The notes beneath the pieces are model-generated. The model was not told where the DNA came from. It ran no database searches and worked only from the letters and a program-made list of their open reading frames with translations. 64,000 bases of DNA, from positions 19,166,375 through 19,230,374 of the forward strand of contig NC_090034.1 of NCBI RefSeq assembly GCF_037176765.1, read 5' to 3'. The stretch is from Anolis sagrei. Taxonomy: Eukaryota; Chordata; Lepidosauria; Squamata; Anolidae. Positions 11,424-28,539 of the stretch are shown here, piece after piece; the first letter of the stretch is position 1; the number at the start of each line of letters is the position of its first letter. The position numbers were made by a program, and so were the translations under genes.

Positions 11424-12390
11424 CCGTTTCTCTACCTGAGGTTTGGAACCCTGGGGGGGGGGGTCGTGAGGGAGTTTCAGAGGGGTCACCAAAGACCATC
11501 AAAAAACATATATTTGGCAGAAAAGGCTGAAGATCTCTCTGCCTGTCCTTCTCTTCCTATTTTGAAACAGATGGTGAATCCTCCCACCACAAGCCCCCCT
11601 CCTACAGTGATTGGCTGGCCTCTCAGTCAGCCTTTCGGCCAAGTGGAGGGCTGTTGCTCAGACTCCAAGCAGGGAGGGGAGAGCAGGCAGTGTGGTGCAC
11701 ATGTGCAAGTGAGGGAGAGCATGCAAGGATGGAGGGAGGCTCACGCCAGCAAGTCCCTTCAAGGCATGGGAGTTCTGTGTGGGAAGTCTGGCCTAATTCT
11801 ATTGTTGGTGGAGTTCAGAATGCTCTTTGATTGTAGGTGAAAAATAAATCTCAGCAACTAAAACTCCCAAATGTCAAACTCTATTTTTCCCAAACTCCAC
11901 CAGTATTCACATTTGGGCATATTGGGTATCTATACCAAGTTTGGTCCAGATCCATTGTTTGAGTTCACAGTGTTCCTAGATGTAGGTGAACTACAACTCC
12001 AAAACTCAAGATCAATGTCCACCAAACCTTTCTAATGTTTTCTGTTGTCATGGGAATCCTATGTGCCAAATTTGGTTCAATTCCATTGTTGGTGGAGTTT
12101 AGAATGCTCTTTGATTGCAGATTAACTATAAATCCCAGCAACTACAACTCCCAAATGACAAAATCAATCCCCCCCCCCCCCAACCCCACCAGTATTCAAA
12201 TTTGGTATTTGTGCCAAATTTGGTCCAGTGAATAAAAACACATCCTGCATATCATATGTTTACATTACGATTCATAACAGTAGCAAAATTACAGTTATGA
12301 AGTAATAACAAAAATAATTGCATGGTTGGGGGTCACAACATGAGGAACTGTATTAAGGGGTTGCGGCATTAGGAAGGTTGAGAAACACTG
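11424..12390 (-). mobile_element. Non-autonomous hAT (Charlie-like) element
   Basis: Reverse copy of the 5313 family, ending GGTTGAGAAACACTG at 12390. About 230 bp near 11530-11760 has no match in the other copies and may be ancestral interior or an insertion. Confidence 0.82.
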
Positions 12391-12480
12391 TGTAGGAACT
12401 TTTGCGGTACACACTGTGTAGGAGCTTTTGCAGTACACACACACAAACATATATACATACACATATAATAAAATATGCAT
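12391..12480. repeat. Short direct repeat and (CA)n/(ATAC)n
   Basis: TGTGTAGGAACTTTTGCGGTACACAC is followed at once by a near copy, then CA and ATAC runs. Confidence 0.7.
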
Positions 12481-12499
12481 GTATACACGTGATTAGTGT

Positions 12500-12955
12500 G
12501 CATGCACCATGCACCTTGCATCCAGAAGAGCACCATTCTGCAACCTTGAACTGGATGCAAAAGTTTTTCAAGACTGTTCAAGAAGGTTGTCCCATTTTGG
12601 TTCAGGAACGGAGGCATTTGTGAAATGAAGGCGGCACTTGATTGCACGGCCTGCAGGTCCGTCTGTCCAGCATTTTGGCTCAGCAGCCTGGCACTGAAGC
12701 CATCTTAGAATTTGCCGCAGTTTTGGACGGTGCGCCTATAACAGCTTGCAACAACATACCGTAAATTGCAGGAGTATATGAGGCATATTTGGGGCCTTTT
12801 CGCCAACAGCAGTCATTAAGCCGTTATGGAAAATCACCAAGTGAGCACCAAATGGAAACTGCCAGGATTCATGTTGAAGTTTTCTATTCTCATTTGGGAG
12901 GACTGTATTAGATTACGGCGTTGCAGTCGAGCCAGGGCTGATGAGGACAAACCAT
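12500..12955. other. Non-repetitive stretch, no gene recognised
   Basis: No known repeat by eye. 12740-12940 keeps CpGs and could be conserved non-coding DNA; there is no coding signal. Confidence 0.35.
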
Positions 12956-13292
12956 CTGCATGACTGAATGAATGCAGTTTGATGCCACTTTAACTGCAGT
13001 GACTCAGTGCGATGGAATCATGGGTGTTATAGTTTGGTGAGGCACCAGTTCTCTTGGGCAGAGACGGCTCAAACTGAAACTCTCAGGATCCCATTGCATT
13101 GAGCCATAGCAGTGAAAGTGGAGTCATTCTACAGTGTAGATCAGGCATGGGCAAACTTTGGCCCTCCTGGTGTTTTGGACTTCAACTCCCACAATTCCTA
13201 GCAGCCGGTAGGCTGTTAGGAATTGTGGGAGTTGAAGTCCAAAACACCAGGAGGGCCAAAGTTTGCCCATGCCTGGTATAGATCCACCCTAA
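12956..13292. mobile_element. Family-A MITE holding a family-B MITE
   Basis: Family-A arms ATGCAGTTTGATGCCAC...TTAACTGC and CATTCTACAGTGTAGAT...CCACCCT enclose the family-B element at 13142-13275. Confidence 0.85.
13142..13275. mobile_element. Family-B hAT-type foldback MITE, 134 bp
   Basis: A nearly perfect palindrome from CAGGCATGGGCAAAC to GTTTGCCCATGCCTG. Flanks GTGTAGAT (13134-13141) and GTATAGAT (13276-13283) form an 8-bp duplication of the nnnTAnnn type. Confidence 0.88.
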
Positions 13293-13369
13293 GCCCAAAA
13301 CAATTTGCCCAAGTTATACATCATCTTGCTCTCCTCCTGTGAAATTATATTTCCTTTCTTTTTATTTGT

Positions 13370-13955
13370 CCTCCTAGTAATAGGATGCAGGCAGGTGAGT
13401 TTGGACCCCCATCGCCGTGGCGACAGTCCCTCGGTCCCACCTCATCTCTCTCCGCTGCGCTATCCATGGCCTGTCGCTTTATCTTCATCTATCTCCGCTG
13501 GCTCAGATTTATGGTCAAAATTAGGATTTTGGCAAGGCGCTGGCAGCCAGTGCCCCATTCCTGCCAAACAATAGAGTGTAATTAATGTGTCGATGTTTAA
13601 GGCAGAGGCGGCACATATGCTCCGGAGGGGCGGAGGGGCAGATTTATAGGGAGTGCGCCAGAGTCAAAGCCCGTGTTTATACGCTCGCCTGACAGACAAG
13701 GTATCATCTGCGATAGGATGCGCACCGGCGCATCGCCGCTTCCCCCCAATCCGCTGGTGAAGAAGCGCACGGCCGTCCTGAGATGATGGATTTCAGGTGA
13801 TGCCAGGGGAGGAAGCCGAACATCAGTAAACGTTTCGGCACATCTATCTCTCGGTAAGCAGATGGGCTCGCTTAACATGCGCCACCAGGCCACGCTCCTC
13901 TTTGTGGAAGGCCTCGTCACTGCACCACTTGCTCTCAAAGGACTGGCATTTTGTA
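13370..13955. promoter_or_regulatory. Candidate conserved non-coding element
   Basis: A non-repetitive, CpG-retaining stretch in repeat-dense DNA. It holds an X-box-like palindrome ATCGCCGTGGCGAC near 13411, an NF1-like TTGGC near 13531, AACAAT and TAATTA near 13570-13583, and a GGGGCGGAGGGGC run near 13627. Frames on both strands are short and lack family resemblance, so coding use is unlikely. Enhancer function is inference. Confidence 0.4.
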
Positions 13956-14063
13956 TCCTTGCAACAACAGCAACAACAACAACAATAAAAGACACACACA
14001 AAGAAAAGTCAGAACACGGCCCTCAGATTCATCAGTGCCAGTTCTCCAGCAATGTACTTCTTT

Positions 14064-14330
14064 GTGTTGTTGAAGGCTTTCAAGGCTGGAATCACTGGGT
14101 TGCTGTGAGTTTTCCCAACAAAGGATTCCCTTAGACAGGAAGCAGCAGGCTTTGAAGCTGCAAGGCTATTCAATCCTAATTAAGGTGGACAATTGCAACA
14201 TTCACACTTGCCTCTAACAGACAAGAGTCTCTTCTCCCACCCTGGACATTCCACAGATTTATAAACCCCACTGGCTCAGTTTCCAAAAGACCTCACAACC
14301 TCTGAGGACAGGGGTGGCTCAACCCATTAC
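14064..14330. mobile_element. Penelope-like element, tail fragments
   Basis: TGTTGAAGGCTTTCAAGGCTGG followed by an oppositely oriented piece with GGAAGCAGCAGGCTTTGAAGC. Both match the arms of the element at 42925-43965. An old fragment. Confidence 0.75.
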
Positions 14331-14369
14331 GCAAAGTAAGCATTTGCAGTATAGTTGATTTTGTCCAGG

Positions 14370-14507
14370 GGCGCTCTAGACCTTGACATATGCAAGTTGT
14401 AGTTACTGGGATGTATAGTTCACCTACAATCAAAGATCATTCTGAACTCCACCAATGATGGAATTGAACCAAATATGGCACACAGAACTCCCACGACGAA
14501 CAGAAAA
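14370..14507 (+). mobile_element. hAT (Charlie-like) interior fragment
   Basis: CCTTGACATATGCAAGTTG and CACCTACAATCAAAGATC match the module of the 5313 element, without either end. Confidence 0.75.
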
Positions 14508-14589
14508 TATATATCAATGATTGGTTGGGAGGGGGAGGGCGCGCCAAAATACTGTTTGCTTACCATTGAAAATTACCTAGGGCTGCCTC

Positions 14590-14690
14590 TGTTTGAGGAT
14601 TTGGTGAAACATCAGGTGAGAATGCTTCTGGTGGAACATGGTCATGCAGCCAGAAAGCTCATAGCAACCCAAAGTACTTTGTTACTCTCA
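14590..14690 (+). mobile_element. Penelope-like tail fragment
   Basis: AAACATCAGGTGAGAATGC, GAACATGGTCATGCAGCC and AGCTCATAGCAACCC are the reverse of the arm at 14064 and 42930. Confidence 0.7.
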
Positions 14691-14761
14691 AAAAGGGAGC
14701 TTACCCAATATCTGCTAGCATAGAAGCAGCATCTGCTATTGCAAATCAATGCAATTGTGAT

Positions 14762-14922
14762 GTGGAATGTGATAGAGCCTCCTTCTCTGGAGATTTTTAA
14801 GCAGAGGCTGGATGGCCATCTGTCGGGAGGGCTCGGATGGTGTCTTTCTGCCTGGGAGAATGGGGTGGACAGAATGGTCCTTGGGGGTCCATTCCAACTC
14901 TAAGATTCTATGAATATTCAAC
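14762..14922 (+). mobile_element. CR1 3' tail fragment
   Basis: GAGCCTCCTTCTCTGGAG, GCAGAGGCTGGATGGCC and CCAACTCTAAGATTCTATGA. Confidence 0.9.
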
Positions 14923-14926
14923 ACAC

Positions 14927-15346
14927 TATATAGAATTACTGGAATGGTTATGACCTCTTCATAGGATTGTGGGACCTGTAGTTTTGCAAAGTATTGTCAA
15001 AGGAGAAAGTCTAAAACTGCAAATCCCAGGGCTCCATAGCATAGCAACGAGCCATGCCAGTTAAAGTGGAATTCTGTGACAAGAACGGAATGTCATTGTC
15101 GCAGAGATCTGATAAGGATATACTGGAAAGAAAAAACTTTAATGATGGGGGCATTTTGACAACCCTTGAACTGCCATGGCTCAATGTTATGGAATCAAGA
15201 GAGATATACTTTGGGGAGACCCAGCACTCTTCGGCAGAGAAAGCTAACTATGTTGTAAAACTACAACTCCCATAATTCCTTAGCATGGAGCCTTGCCAGT
15301 TCAAGTGGGGTCAACCAGCATTCATTCTGCTGTGTAGATGCACCCA
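14927..15346. mobile_element. Family-A MITE copies, degenerate
   Basis: One partial copy to about 15075 and one nearly whole copy at 15160-15346 (TTGAACTGCCATGGCTCAATG ... GTGTAGATGCACCC). Confidence 0.75.
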
Positions 15347-15840
15347 TTATTGGAAGTTTAAGGGACAGAATTGAAGCTTTTCCAAGCCCGCCCTCTAGTG
15401 TCCTTGGCGTGCAATTGCATGTGAAGCCAAAGAATCTTTTAACAGCACTTGAACTTGCTGGAAAGTACTCATTAAAGGAAACTGCCAGTAAATTAAATAT
15501 CAATGTTTTCTTGAAAGAATACTTATCGAAGGTTCTCAAGTTGGGGCCAGGATGAACCCTAGATGCCATGTTATTAATTCTAAATGATGCAAACGCAGAA
15601 TACACATCCAGCCACACACACGGGCTGCAGATTAGTGATATGCGTGTGTCATGCTTACACATCCAGTTAGCATTGCATGAGATAACACTATAATGCAATC
15701 AACTATTTTTATGACAGGATTAATGTATGCACTCTTTCAGAAGTCACTGCAGATCTTGAAACCAGGAGAATTGGGAATTGTAATACAGACAATATCTATA
15801 GTTCCTCTTCTTTCCTTGTTTTTATATTCACAACATGCCA
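15347..15840. other. No gene or clear repeat recognised
   Basis: AT-rich, no supported frame. Confidence 0.4.
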
Positions 15841-15844
15841 AAGA

Positions 15845-16010
15845 TGATGATGATAATGATAATAATAATAATAATCAACTTTATTTATACCCCACCTCCA
15901 TCTTGGGGCAGCTAACATGAGGCAAAAAATTACAACACAAAAAAATACAACACAAAATAAATAAACAAGATAAAATAAACAGTGCAAAACAACGTAATAA
16001 CAAGTCAAAC
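15845..16010 (-). mobile_element. GAT/AAT microsatellite and L2-like 3' tail
   Basis: AAT triplets followed by TTTATTTATACCCCACCTCC, the reverse of the L2 3' end seen at 30063 and 54800. Confidence 0.7.
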
Positions 16011-16080
16011 ACCATGGTCAAAACAGGGATGCCAGACTACACATCATATAGGGTTCTCATATCTTTAATGGTTGTATAGA

Positions 16081-16120
16081 ACAGGGGGGAAAGGAGGAAG
16101 GAAGGAAGGAACAAAGGAAT
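16081..16120. repeat. (GGAA)n
   Basis: Purine-rich GGAAGGAAGG run. Confidence 0.8.
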
Positions 16121-16162
16121 GAAGGACTTTCTTAAAACCAAGCCCCCTTCTATACTGCAACA

Positions 16163-16262
16163 TAGTCCAGAATATAATAATATACTTTAATACATATTCC
16201 ACCCTATCTCCCTGAGGGGACTCAGGCCATTCAGAATTAATAAAGACAGACAGTACATAAAC
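16163..16262 (-). mobile_element. L2-like 3' tail
   Basis: TATTCCACCCTATCTCCCTGAGGGGACTC matches other L2 tails in the window. It abuts a SINE. Confidence 0.65.
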
Positions 16263-16263
16263 A

Positions 16264-16585
16264 GAGGTAAAGGCTTCCCGTCTCTTTTCATCTCTGGCAT
16301 CTTGAGGCTGTGCTCAACTCTGGCCACAGGGTGTTGTCACTCTATCTTCTGTACTGAGGAGCTTTCTTGTGTTTAGACGCTCTCCCAATCGAATCACCGG
16401 CATGTCTGCATGGGCGCCTTTTATTACCTCCCCGCCAAAGAGGTACCTATTTATCTACTCACATTATTGCTTTCGAACTGCTAGGTGAGCAGGAGCTGAG
16501 CTGATAGTTGGGAACTCACCCCAGTCTGGGCTTGAACTGTCAATTTTTCAATCAGCAAGATTTTCTGCAGCTGGCAGTTTAACCC
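16264..16585 (-). mobile_element. tRNA-derived SINE (Squam-like), nearly complete
   Basis: Reverse copy with GGTAAAGGCTTCC, GCATGTCTGCATGGGCGCC, GAGGTACCTATTTATCTAC and the tRNA-like head (GGGCTTGAACTGTC as the decayed B box, GCAGTTTAACCCC). Confidence 0.8.
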
Positions 16586-16604
16586 CCCATGCTAAAACCC
16601 AGCC

Positions 16605-16722
16605 CCTATTTGCTTTCAAATGGGTTATATAGTAGTGTAGACTCAGATAATGCAATTCAAAGCAGATAATGTGTATCTTCCGCTTTGATAATCAGGATTA
16701 TATAGCAGTGTAGAAGGGGTCT
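16605..16722. mobile_element. Family-C MITE
   Basis: GTGTAGACTCAGATAATGC and GGATTATATAGCAGTGTAGAAGGGG match the family at 28557-28708 and 35395-35930. Confidence 0.75.
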
Positions 16723-16744
16723 CTGTCTGAGGGTGTGATGATGA

Positions 16745-17043
16745 CTAGCCATCCCCAGACACATGTTCCTGTGGCCCAGTCTGTGTGTATGTGTTTTGTG
16801 TGTGTATATATTTGTGTATATATGTGTTTGCGTATATGTGTGTGTGTGGTTTTGTGCAACCATTGTAATGTAATTTTTTTTGGCTTTTTAAGTCTCTTCT
16901 GCTGTGTTTTTCAGTATTTTTATGAGTGGTGGTCACTGGTTAGCCTGATAGGTGTATTTTGTCCAAATTTGGTGTCAGTTTGTCCAGTGGTTTTTGAATT
17001 ATGTTAGTCCCACAAACGAACTTTACATTTTTATTTATATAGA
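16745..17043 (-). mobile_element. Short non-autonomous Helitron, 299 bp
   Basis: Minus-strand ends TCTATATAAATAAAAATG and CTAG, between A (16744) and T (17044). The 3' hairpin is decayed (CACA/TGTG). The interior is mostly a GT-rich stretch, then TTTGTCCAGTGG as in the 50131 copy. Confidence 0.8.
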
Positions 17044-17770
17044 TTTTAATGGTTGTGACTCTTTATTTTTGAGCCTGCTGTGTTTAATTCTCTTTGATTC
17101 TCTTTGAACATTGTGTTTTTGGTTTTAAATGGCACATTTTCATTTCTTTTAGCATCTCAGCAACTTTGAGTCTCTTTTAAGAGAGAAAAGGTGGAATAAT
17201 AATAATAATAACAACAACAACAACAACGTCAAACTGCATTTAGTCTACTTTTTTCTTTCTTTCTTTCTTTCTTTTCTTTCATTTTTCTTCTTTTTCTGTA
17301 CAACCAATAAAGATACAGAAGCCCTATCCAGTTTTTAGTCTGGCAACCCCATTTTGGCCTATTATCATAGGAATGTTGTGAATACATAAACAAGAAAAAA
17401 GAGAACTACATACATGACAGGGCACGCATGTAAGAAATATATAGTAAATATAGTCAGCCCTCCAAATTCATTAGGGTTAGGGGCAGAGGACCCCTGCAAA
17501 CTTCGGCCATCCAGAGAGGAAAAAGAAAGAACCTGGGGCTGTTAGGAATTGTGGGAGTTGAAGTCCAAAACACCTGGAGGGCCGATGTTTGCCCAGGCCT
17601 GAACTAGAGGTCCTAATTCAAGGGCTCATAGATGACTCCTTGGTTTAGAACTTTAGGGCCTCTAATTCATGTCCTGCTTGTGTTTGTGTTGTACGCCATT
17701 TAAACACGGCATTTTCACACTACTTTCTATCCACATTAAATTGTCAGTGTAGATGCACCCTTAGACATAC
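17044..17770. repeat. Microsatellites and a family-B MITE fragment
   Basis: AAT/AAC triplets at 17196-17228, TTTC repeats near 17251-17280, and half a family-B MITE at 17538-17601 (GGAATTGTGGGAGTTGAAG...GCCCAGGCCTG). The rest has no recognised content. Confidence 0.7.
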
Positions 17771-17771
17771 A

Positions 17772-18440
17772 GCTTGCAGGATCCATCTTTCCCTGCTCCA
17801 GAATTTGACTCTGAGCTGGCACATGATACGCCTGTGCCTTTGCATGTGTGTGCATGTGTAGCGTGCACAATTCAGGCAACTTCCTAGGTTGCCCGTCTCA
17901 TCTTCCTAAAACATTCTTATGGGGATGCCTTTCCCTTCTCATAATTAAGTTTCCTCTTCGCACGACGCAAAGCCATGCCGCCGAGCGCAGCAGTAAAAGG
18001 GCTGTTACGCCAAGGCATCCGACTCAGGGAGACGCAACGGCGCCGCAGTGCAGTGCCATTTATTTGCTCTGCACCCTGCCTGCAAGCAAGACAATATTGC
18101 CTTTTAAATATTTGAGCAGGCCAGGTTGCCTGGGGAAAGGAAGGCAATCCTTCAGCAGCCAGATGCGGATGTCCCAGGGTCGCCGTTGTCAGATAGAAAT
18201 ATGAGGGCAGTGACCAATCTTCCCAAATGATTACCCAAAGTCAAGTTTGGCTTCTTTTTCCCCATTTGCTACAGCAAAAGAAAAGGGAATGGTTTGTAAA
18301 AATCGAACACAGAGAGAGACCTTTGCTATTAAAAAAGAGCCGAAATCCAAACTTGGTGATCCTTTTATTTAGGTAGCCAAGAGACATGAAAAAAAGCATT
18401 ATTCTACAAGAGAAATTGGGAAAACACAGCCCCAGAGCCA
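17772..18440. promoter_or_regulatory. Candidate conserved non-coding element
   Basis: A non-repetitive stretch with a CpG-rich core (about 17955-18050), TAATTA near 17944 and CATTTATTTGCTC (fork-head-like) near 18057. Frames on both strands are unsupported. Regulatory role is inference. Confidence 0.35.
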
Positions 18441-18458
18441 CTAACAGTCCCTGGATGC

Positions 18459-18459
18459 C

Positions 18460-18502
<43 letters not shown>

Positions 18503-18800
18503 TGAAACACAAGATTAGTCCACAACTAATTGTATTGTAGCTGTTGTATTGGATCACACGTCGGACACTTTCCAAGTGTCTAGGACTGTGTGATGTATCG
18601 ACGAATCATGCCTGCGGATCCCAGTAAGGTGGCCTTTTGCAGCTGGCTCATGTTAATTTTGTAAGTACTGATTGTGATTAAGTGCAGGCCAAGGTCTTTA
18701 TGCACTGCACAGTGTGCCGATCACCACTGGGACCACCTTTTCTGGCTTGTGCCAGAGTCTTTGCAGTTTGATCTTTACATCCTCATATCATGTCAGTTTT
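18459..18800 (-). mobile_element. R4-like LINE 3' end with (TTA)n tail
   Basis: TTA repeat at 18459-18501, then GATCACACGTCGGACAC and GTGCCGATCACCACTGGGAC. The frame is interrupted. Confidence 0.75.
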
Positions 18801-18814
18801 TTCAGTTGTTTGCT

Positions 18815-18960
18815 ATTATTATTATTATTATTATTATTATTACGTATTATTTTATTACAACGCCACATGACAGAGACCCAAAGCAGCTTGCAGCTATAGA
18901 AACTATACACTTTAAAGCCCACAAAATATAAATATTTAAATAGAATTAATTTTAAAATAT
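18815..18960 (-). mobile_element. (TTA)n and L2-like tail
   Basis: TTA triplets to about 18842, then TTATTACAACGCCACATGACAGAG and similar; weak L2 resemblance. Confidence 0.45.
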
Positions 18961-18984
18961 TCTGGCCCCAGAAGACACTCAGGG

Positions 18985-19080
18985 AGAACACTGGACTATG
19001 ACTTTCCTCTATCTTGATGCTATCCTCCTATTGATGTAGCCTAGATTAGCACTGGCCTTTTTAGCTGCCTTTCCTTCCAC
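18985..19080 (-). mobile_element. Degenerate CR1 fragment
   Basis: CCTATTGATGTAGCCTAGATTAGCACTGGCC is the reverse of the CR1 stretch before the conserved C-terminal region. Confidence 0.5.
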
Positions 19081-19092
19081 CTTTTCCTGATG

Positions 19093-19278
19093 ATTCCTTG
19101 ACCTTTAAGTTCTTCTTATCTGCCTTTCCCTGTTTTCCAAATTGCTCAGTTCCTCACTCCAACCATGAGATGTCAGCAAAGACCATCATTCCTTGGCCTT
19201 TAAATTCTTCTTATCTGCCTTTCCGTTTTCCAAATTGCTCAGTTCCTCACTCCAACCATGAGATGTCAGCAAAGACCA
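19093..19278. repeat. 95-bp direct tandem duplication
   Basis: ATTCCTTG[AG]CCTTTAA begins at 19093 and again at 19188; both copies end in GTCAGCAAAGACCATCATT. They differ by few bases, so the duplication is recent. Confidence 0.93.
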
Positions 19279-19627
19279 TCATTTCAGGACTCTTTCCTGG
19301 TGTTAAATTGTTTTGCCATCCTTTCCCTGCACTGCCAGTGTTCTTCACACAATCTGACACAGTTTCTTCATAGCAAAAACTAGCTCTTGAATATTTTTAA
19401 AATGGGAAGACATATTTAGGTAAAAGAAGAGACGGGATGCAAGTTTGCTCAGTGTGCAGAATCTAATTCTAACTACCTGTTTATTTTGTAGCTTTGTTGA
19501 GCATGGAAGGCTTCTGAGATCAAAGGTGTCAGCAGATCCAAACACTGAAAGAAAACAACCCTGGAGACCAAGGCAAGAGTCAAGAAAGAGGATCTCAAAT
19601 GGTTTAGGACTTTATTCCAGGAGGCAA

Positions 19628-20097
19628 TTGCAGTTAGGCTGCGGTAGTGCAGCGGTTAAACCACAACTGCAGAAAAACTTGCTGACCGGAAGGTTGGCAA
19701 TTCGAAGCCGGAGGTCGGGGTGAGCTCTCAGCTGTCAGCCCTAGCTCCTGCCAACCTAGCAATTTGATAACATGTAATGTGAGTAGATCAATAGGTACCG
19801 CCTCGGTGGGAAGGCAAAAGGTTCTCATGCAGCCATGCCTGCCACGCGACCAGGAGGGTCTACAGAAACCAGCCTCCTCGGCATGGAAAGTGGAACAAGA
19901 GCACCTCCCCATGGCCAGAGTTGAGCATTGCCTCCAGACACCAGAGATGGAAAGGGAAACCTTTGCCTTTGTTTGCGTATTATATGTCATTGTACACTGT
20001 ATAGAATGCATTGAATGTTTGCCTATATATGTGCATACTGTAATCCTCTCTGAGTCCCCTCGGGGAGATAGAGCAGAATATAAATAAAGCGTATTAT
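19628..20097 (+). mobile_element. Composite tRNA SINE with L2-like 3' end, complete
   Basis: The head has A- and B-box-like parts (GTGCAGCGGTTAAACC, GGCAATTCGAAGCC), the body matches the Squam-like SINE (GTGAGTAGATCAATAGGTACC), and after a non-homologous middle the tail (GTCCCCTCGGGGAGATAGAGC, AATAAAGCG, TTA) resembles L2. Confidence 0.75.
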
Positions 20098-20170
20098 TAT
20101 TTATTTTTATTACATGTGCTTGCCCCTTTGTTGGTGTGCCTCCTCACCATAATTTTCCTGTCCCTAGATA

Positions 20171-20455
20171 TCTATATCTATAAAAGTCAAAGTACGTGTG
20201 TAAATATACGTTGGTTGGGGTTTACGTTTGTACTGCAAAGGCACCTAAATGGATTGATGGATCTGGGCCAAACCTGACCCACAGACCGTTAATTGTCCAA
20301 CTTAAAATTATTAACTAAAGGAACCACTCCTTTTGGGTCCAGAGCTCTGGGAAAGGAAAGGAAACAAGCAGATTGGCTGTGGCTGGGTGAAGTGGCTTTC
20401 TGTGGTGTCACTGGGAAAGGAAGGAAGTGAAGGGACTTGGCTGCTGTTAAGTCAT
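20171..20455 (+). mobile_element. Possible Helitron 5' end
   Basis: A|TCTATATCTATAAAAGTC resembles the Helitron 5' ends of this window. No CTAG end or hairpin was found downstream, so this is tentative. Confidence 0.3.
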
Positions 20456-20457
20456 AG

Positions 20458-20642
20458 GTAAAGGAGGGAGGGGAAGGGAAAAGAAGGGAGGGAGGGAGAG
20501 AGGAAGAAAAAGGAGAGAAAGGAAAGAAAAGGAGAGGAGAGGAAAGTGATAAAGATATGAGGGGAGGAATGAAGCAAGGGGAGGGAGGAAGGAAGGAAGG
20601 AAGGAAGGAAGGAAGGAAGGAAGGAAGGAAGGAAGGAAGGGG
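20458..20642. repeat. (GGAA)n polypurine tract
   Basis: Irregular GGGA/GGAA, then a pure GGAA run at about 20588-20640. Confidence 0.9.
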
Positions 20643-21443
20643 GGTGGTGGTGAAGATGTATGAGGCAACGGAGGAAAGATAGAAAAAGCTATAAGAAGAG
20701 CCCGCCTATAATTGACAGAATGCTGTCATAGAGACATTGTGAGACAGAACTTCCCATCAACAGCTCTCAATCTTGCAACATTCCCATTGCCTACCAGTGT
20801 AATGAGACCTTTCCACTTCTATAGCTGCAATAATGTGACATTAGGGGGTGGGATTTTCCTCCTTCCCCCTCTACTCCCAACTTGTCTATTTTCCTTTTAT
20901 TTTGTAATTATATTTGGGTTTTGTTTGTTTTTTTGCTCAAAATGAAAAAATAAGGAACAGCAGCAATGCAGAAAGGCAGAATTAGAAGGCCACGCTGAAG
21001 TACGAAGGTCGGACCACACATTGGAGAATCAGAGGAATTGCATTAATGAAGAGAAGTACGATATTGAAGGTGCTTGACATGGTATTTATCTCCTATCAAT
21101 GATAACAGGATTGTAATGGAACAGCATTTTAGTGCAATAAAGTTCTCTATCCGTCATTACATTCTTTATCCATGGATTCAACCAGCCATGGCTCGAAAAC
21201 ATTCTTTAAAAAATAAAAAGCAAAGCTTGATTTTGGCATTTTACTACACCGGTAAACATAATGGGACTTGAGCATCCATGGATATTCGTATCCATACAGG
21301 GATGGTCCTGGAACAAAACTCCAAGAGATATCAATGGTCTACCATAACTCTAAAAAAAAAAAAAGGCTGAGAAAGATGGTCCATGTTGACCTATTGATGA
21401 ATAAATCTGCTGATCTAGGAGAATCCTGTTATGACTGGGTTCA
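20643..21443. other. TMEM114 3' flank, nothing firm
   Basis: No repeat or gene recognised. The TMEM114 3' UTR must end here; TTTATT (reverse AATAAA) near 20896 is a weak poly(A) candidate. Confidence 0.35.
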
Positions 21444-27989
<6,546 letters not shown>

Positions 27990-27999
27990 AGTGATGCCC

Positions 28000-28535
28000 T
28001 CTTTCCCTGATGGCTTCAGCCTTCAAAGTTAGAAAGAACTCATTTCTTGATCAAAAGTCAGTCCATGGTTTGGAAATATTTCCTTTTTTAAAAGATTTCC
28101 TATGTTCCAGCTTTCCCTTAATGTCATGGGCTTGCAATGCTGGAAGCAACCCAGAGGTCATGAAATGAAATTTCAGATTCAGACAGCTCCTCTTCCTTGT
28201 ATTAGCAGCTCTTGTTTCCCAACCTGGTAAACCATGGAATAATCTCTTGGGAAGAACAAGGTGTTAATGACAACTACTCCTCGGTCCCACGATTAGCACA
28301 TTCTCTCTCTCTCTCTGGCTGAGCAAACACTGTGACGCTCAGCCAGATAGGTCTGCTTCCACTTCACCAAAGAGCCAAACGACGTATTCTCCAGGAATCA
28401 TTCCTAATATCCAAGCCTTCTCTTTCTTTCCGGAGGAGAAGCAAAGGAGGATGCCAGCACTCAAGCCCTAGAAGGACATGCGCCTAAGAGGAAACTGTCC
28501 ACTTCTTTTAAGCAGTTAGGAGGAGGAAAGGAAGT
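28000..28535. other. TMEM114 5' flank
   Basis: The 5' UTR and promoter must lie here. No CpG island or TATA box at a convincing distance was seen; a CT repeat lies at 28302-28317. Confidence 0.4.
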
Positions 28536-28539
28536 AGCA

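Noticed and set aside
13142-13275. Long hairpin as a microRNA precursor
   Set aside because: It is a family-B MITE with inverted ends, target duplication and several sister copies.
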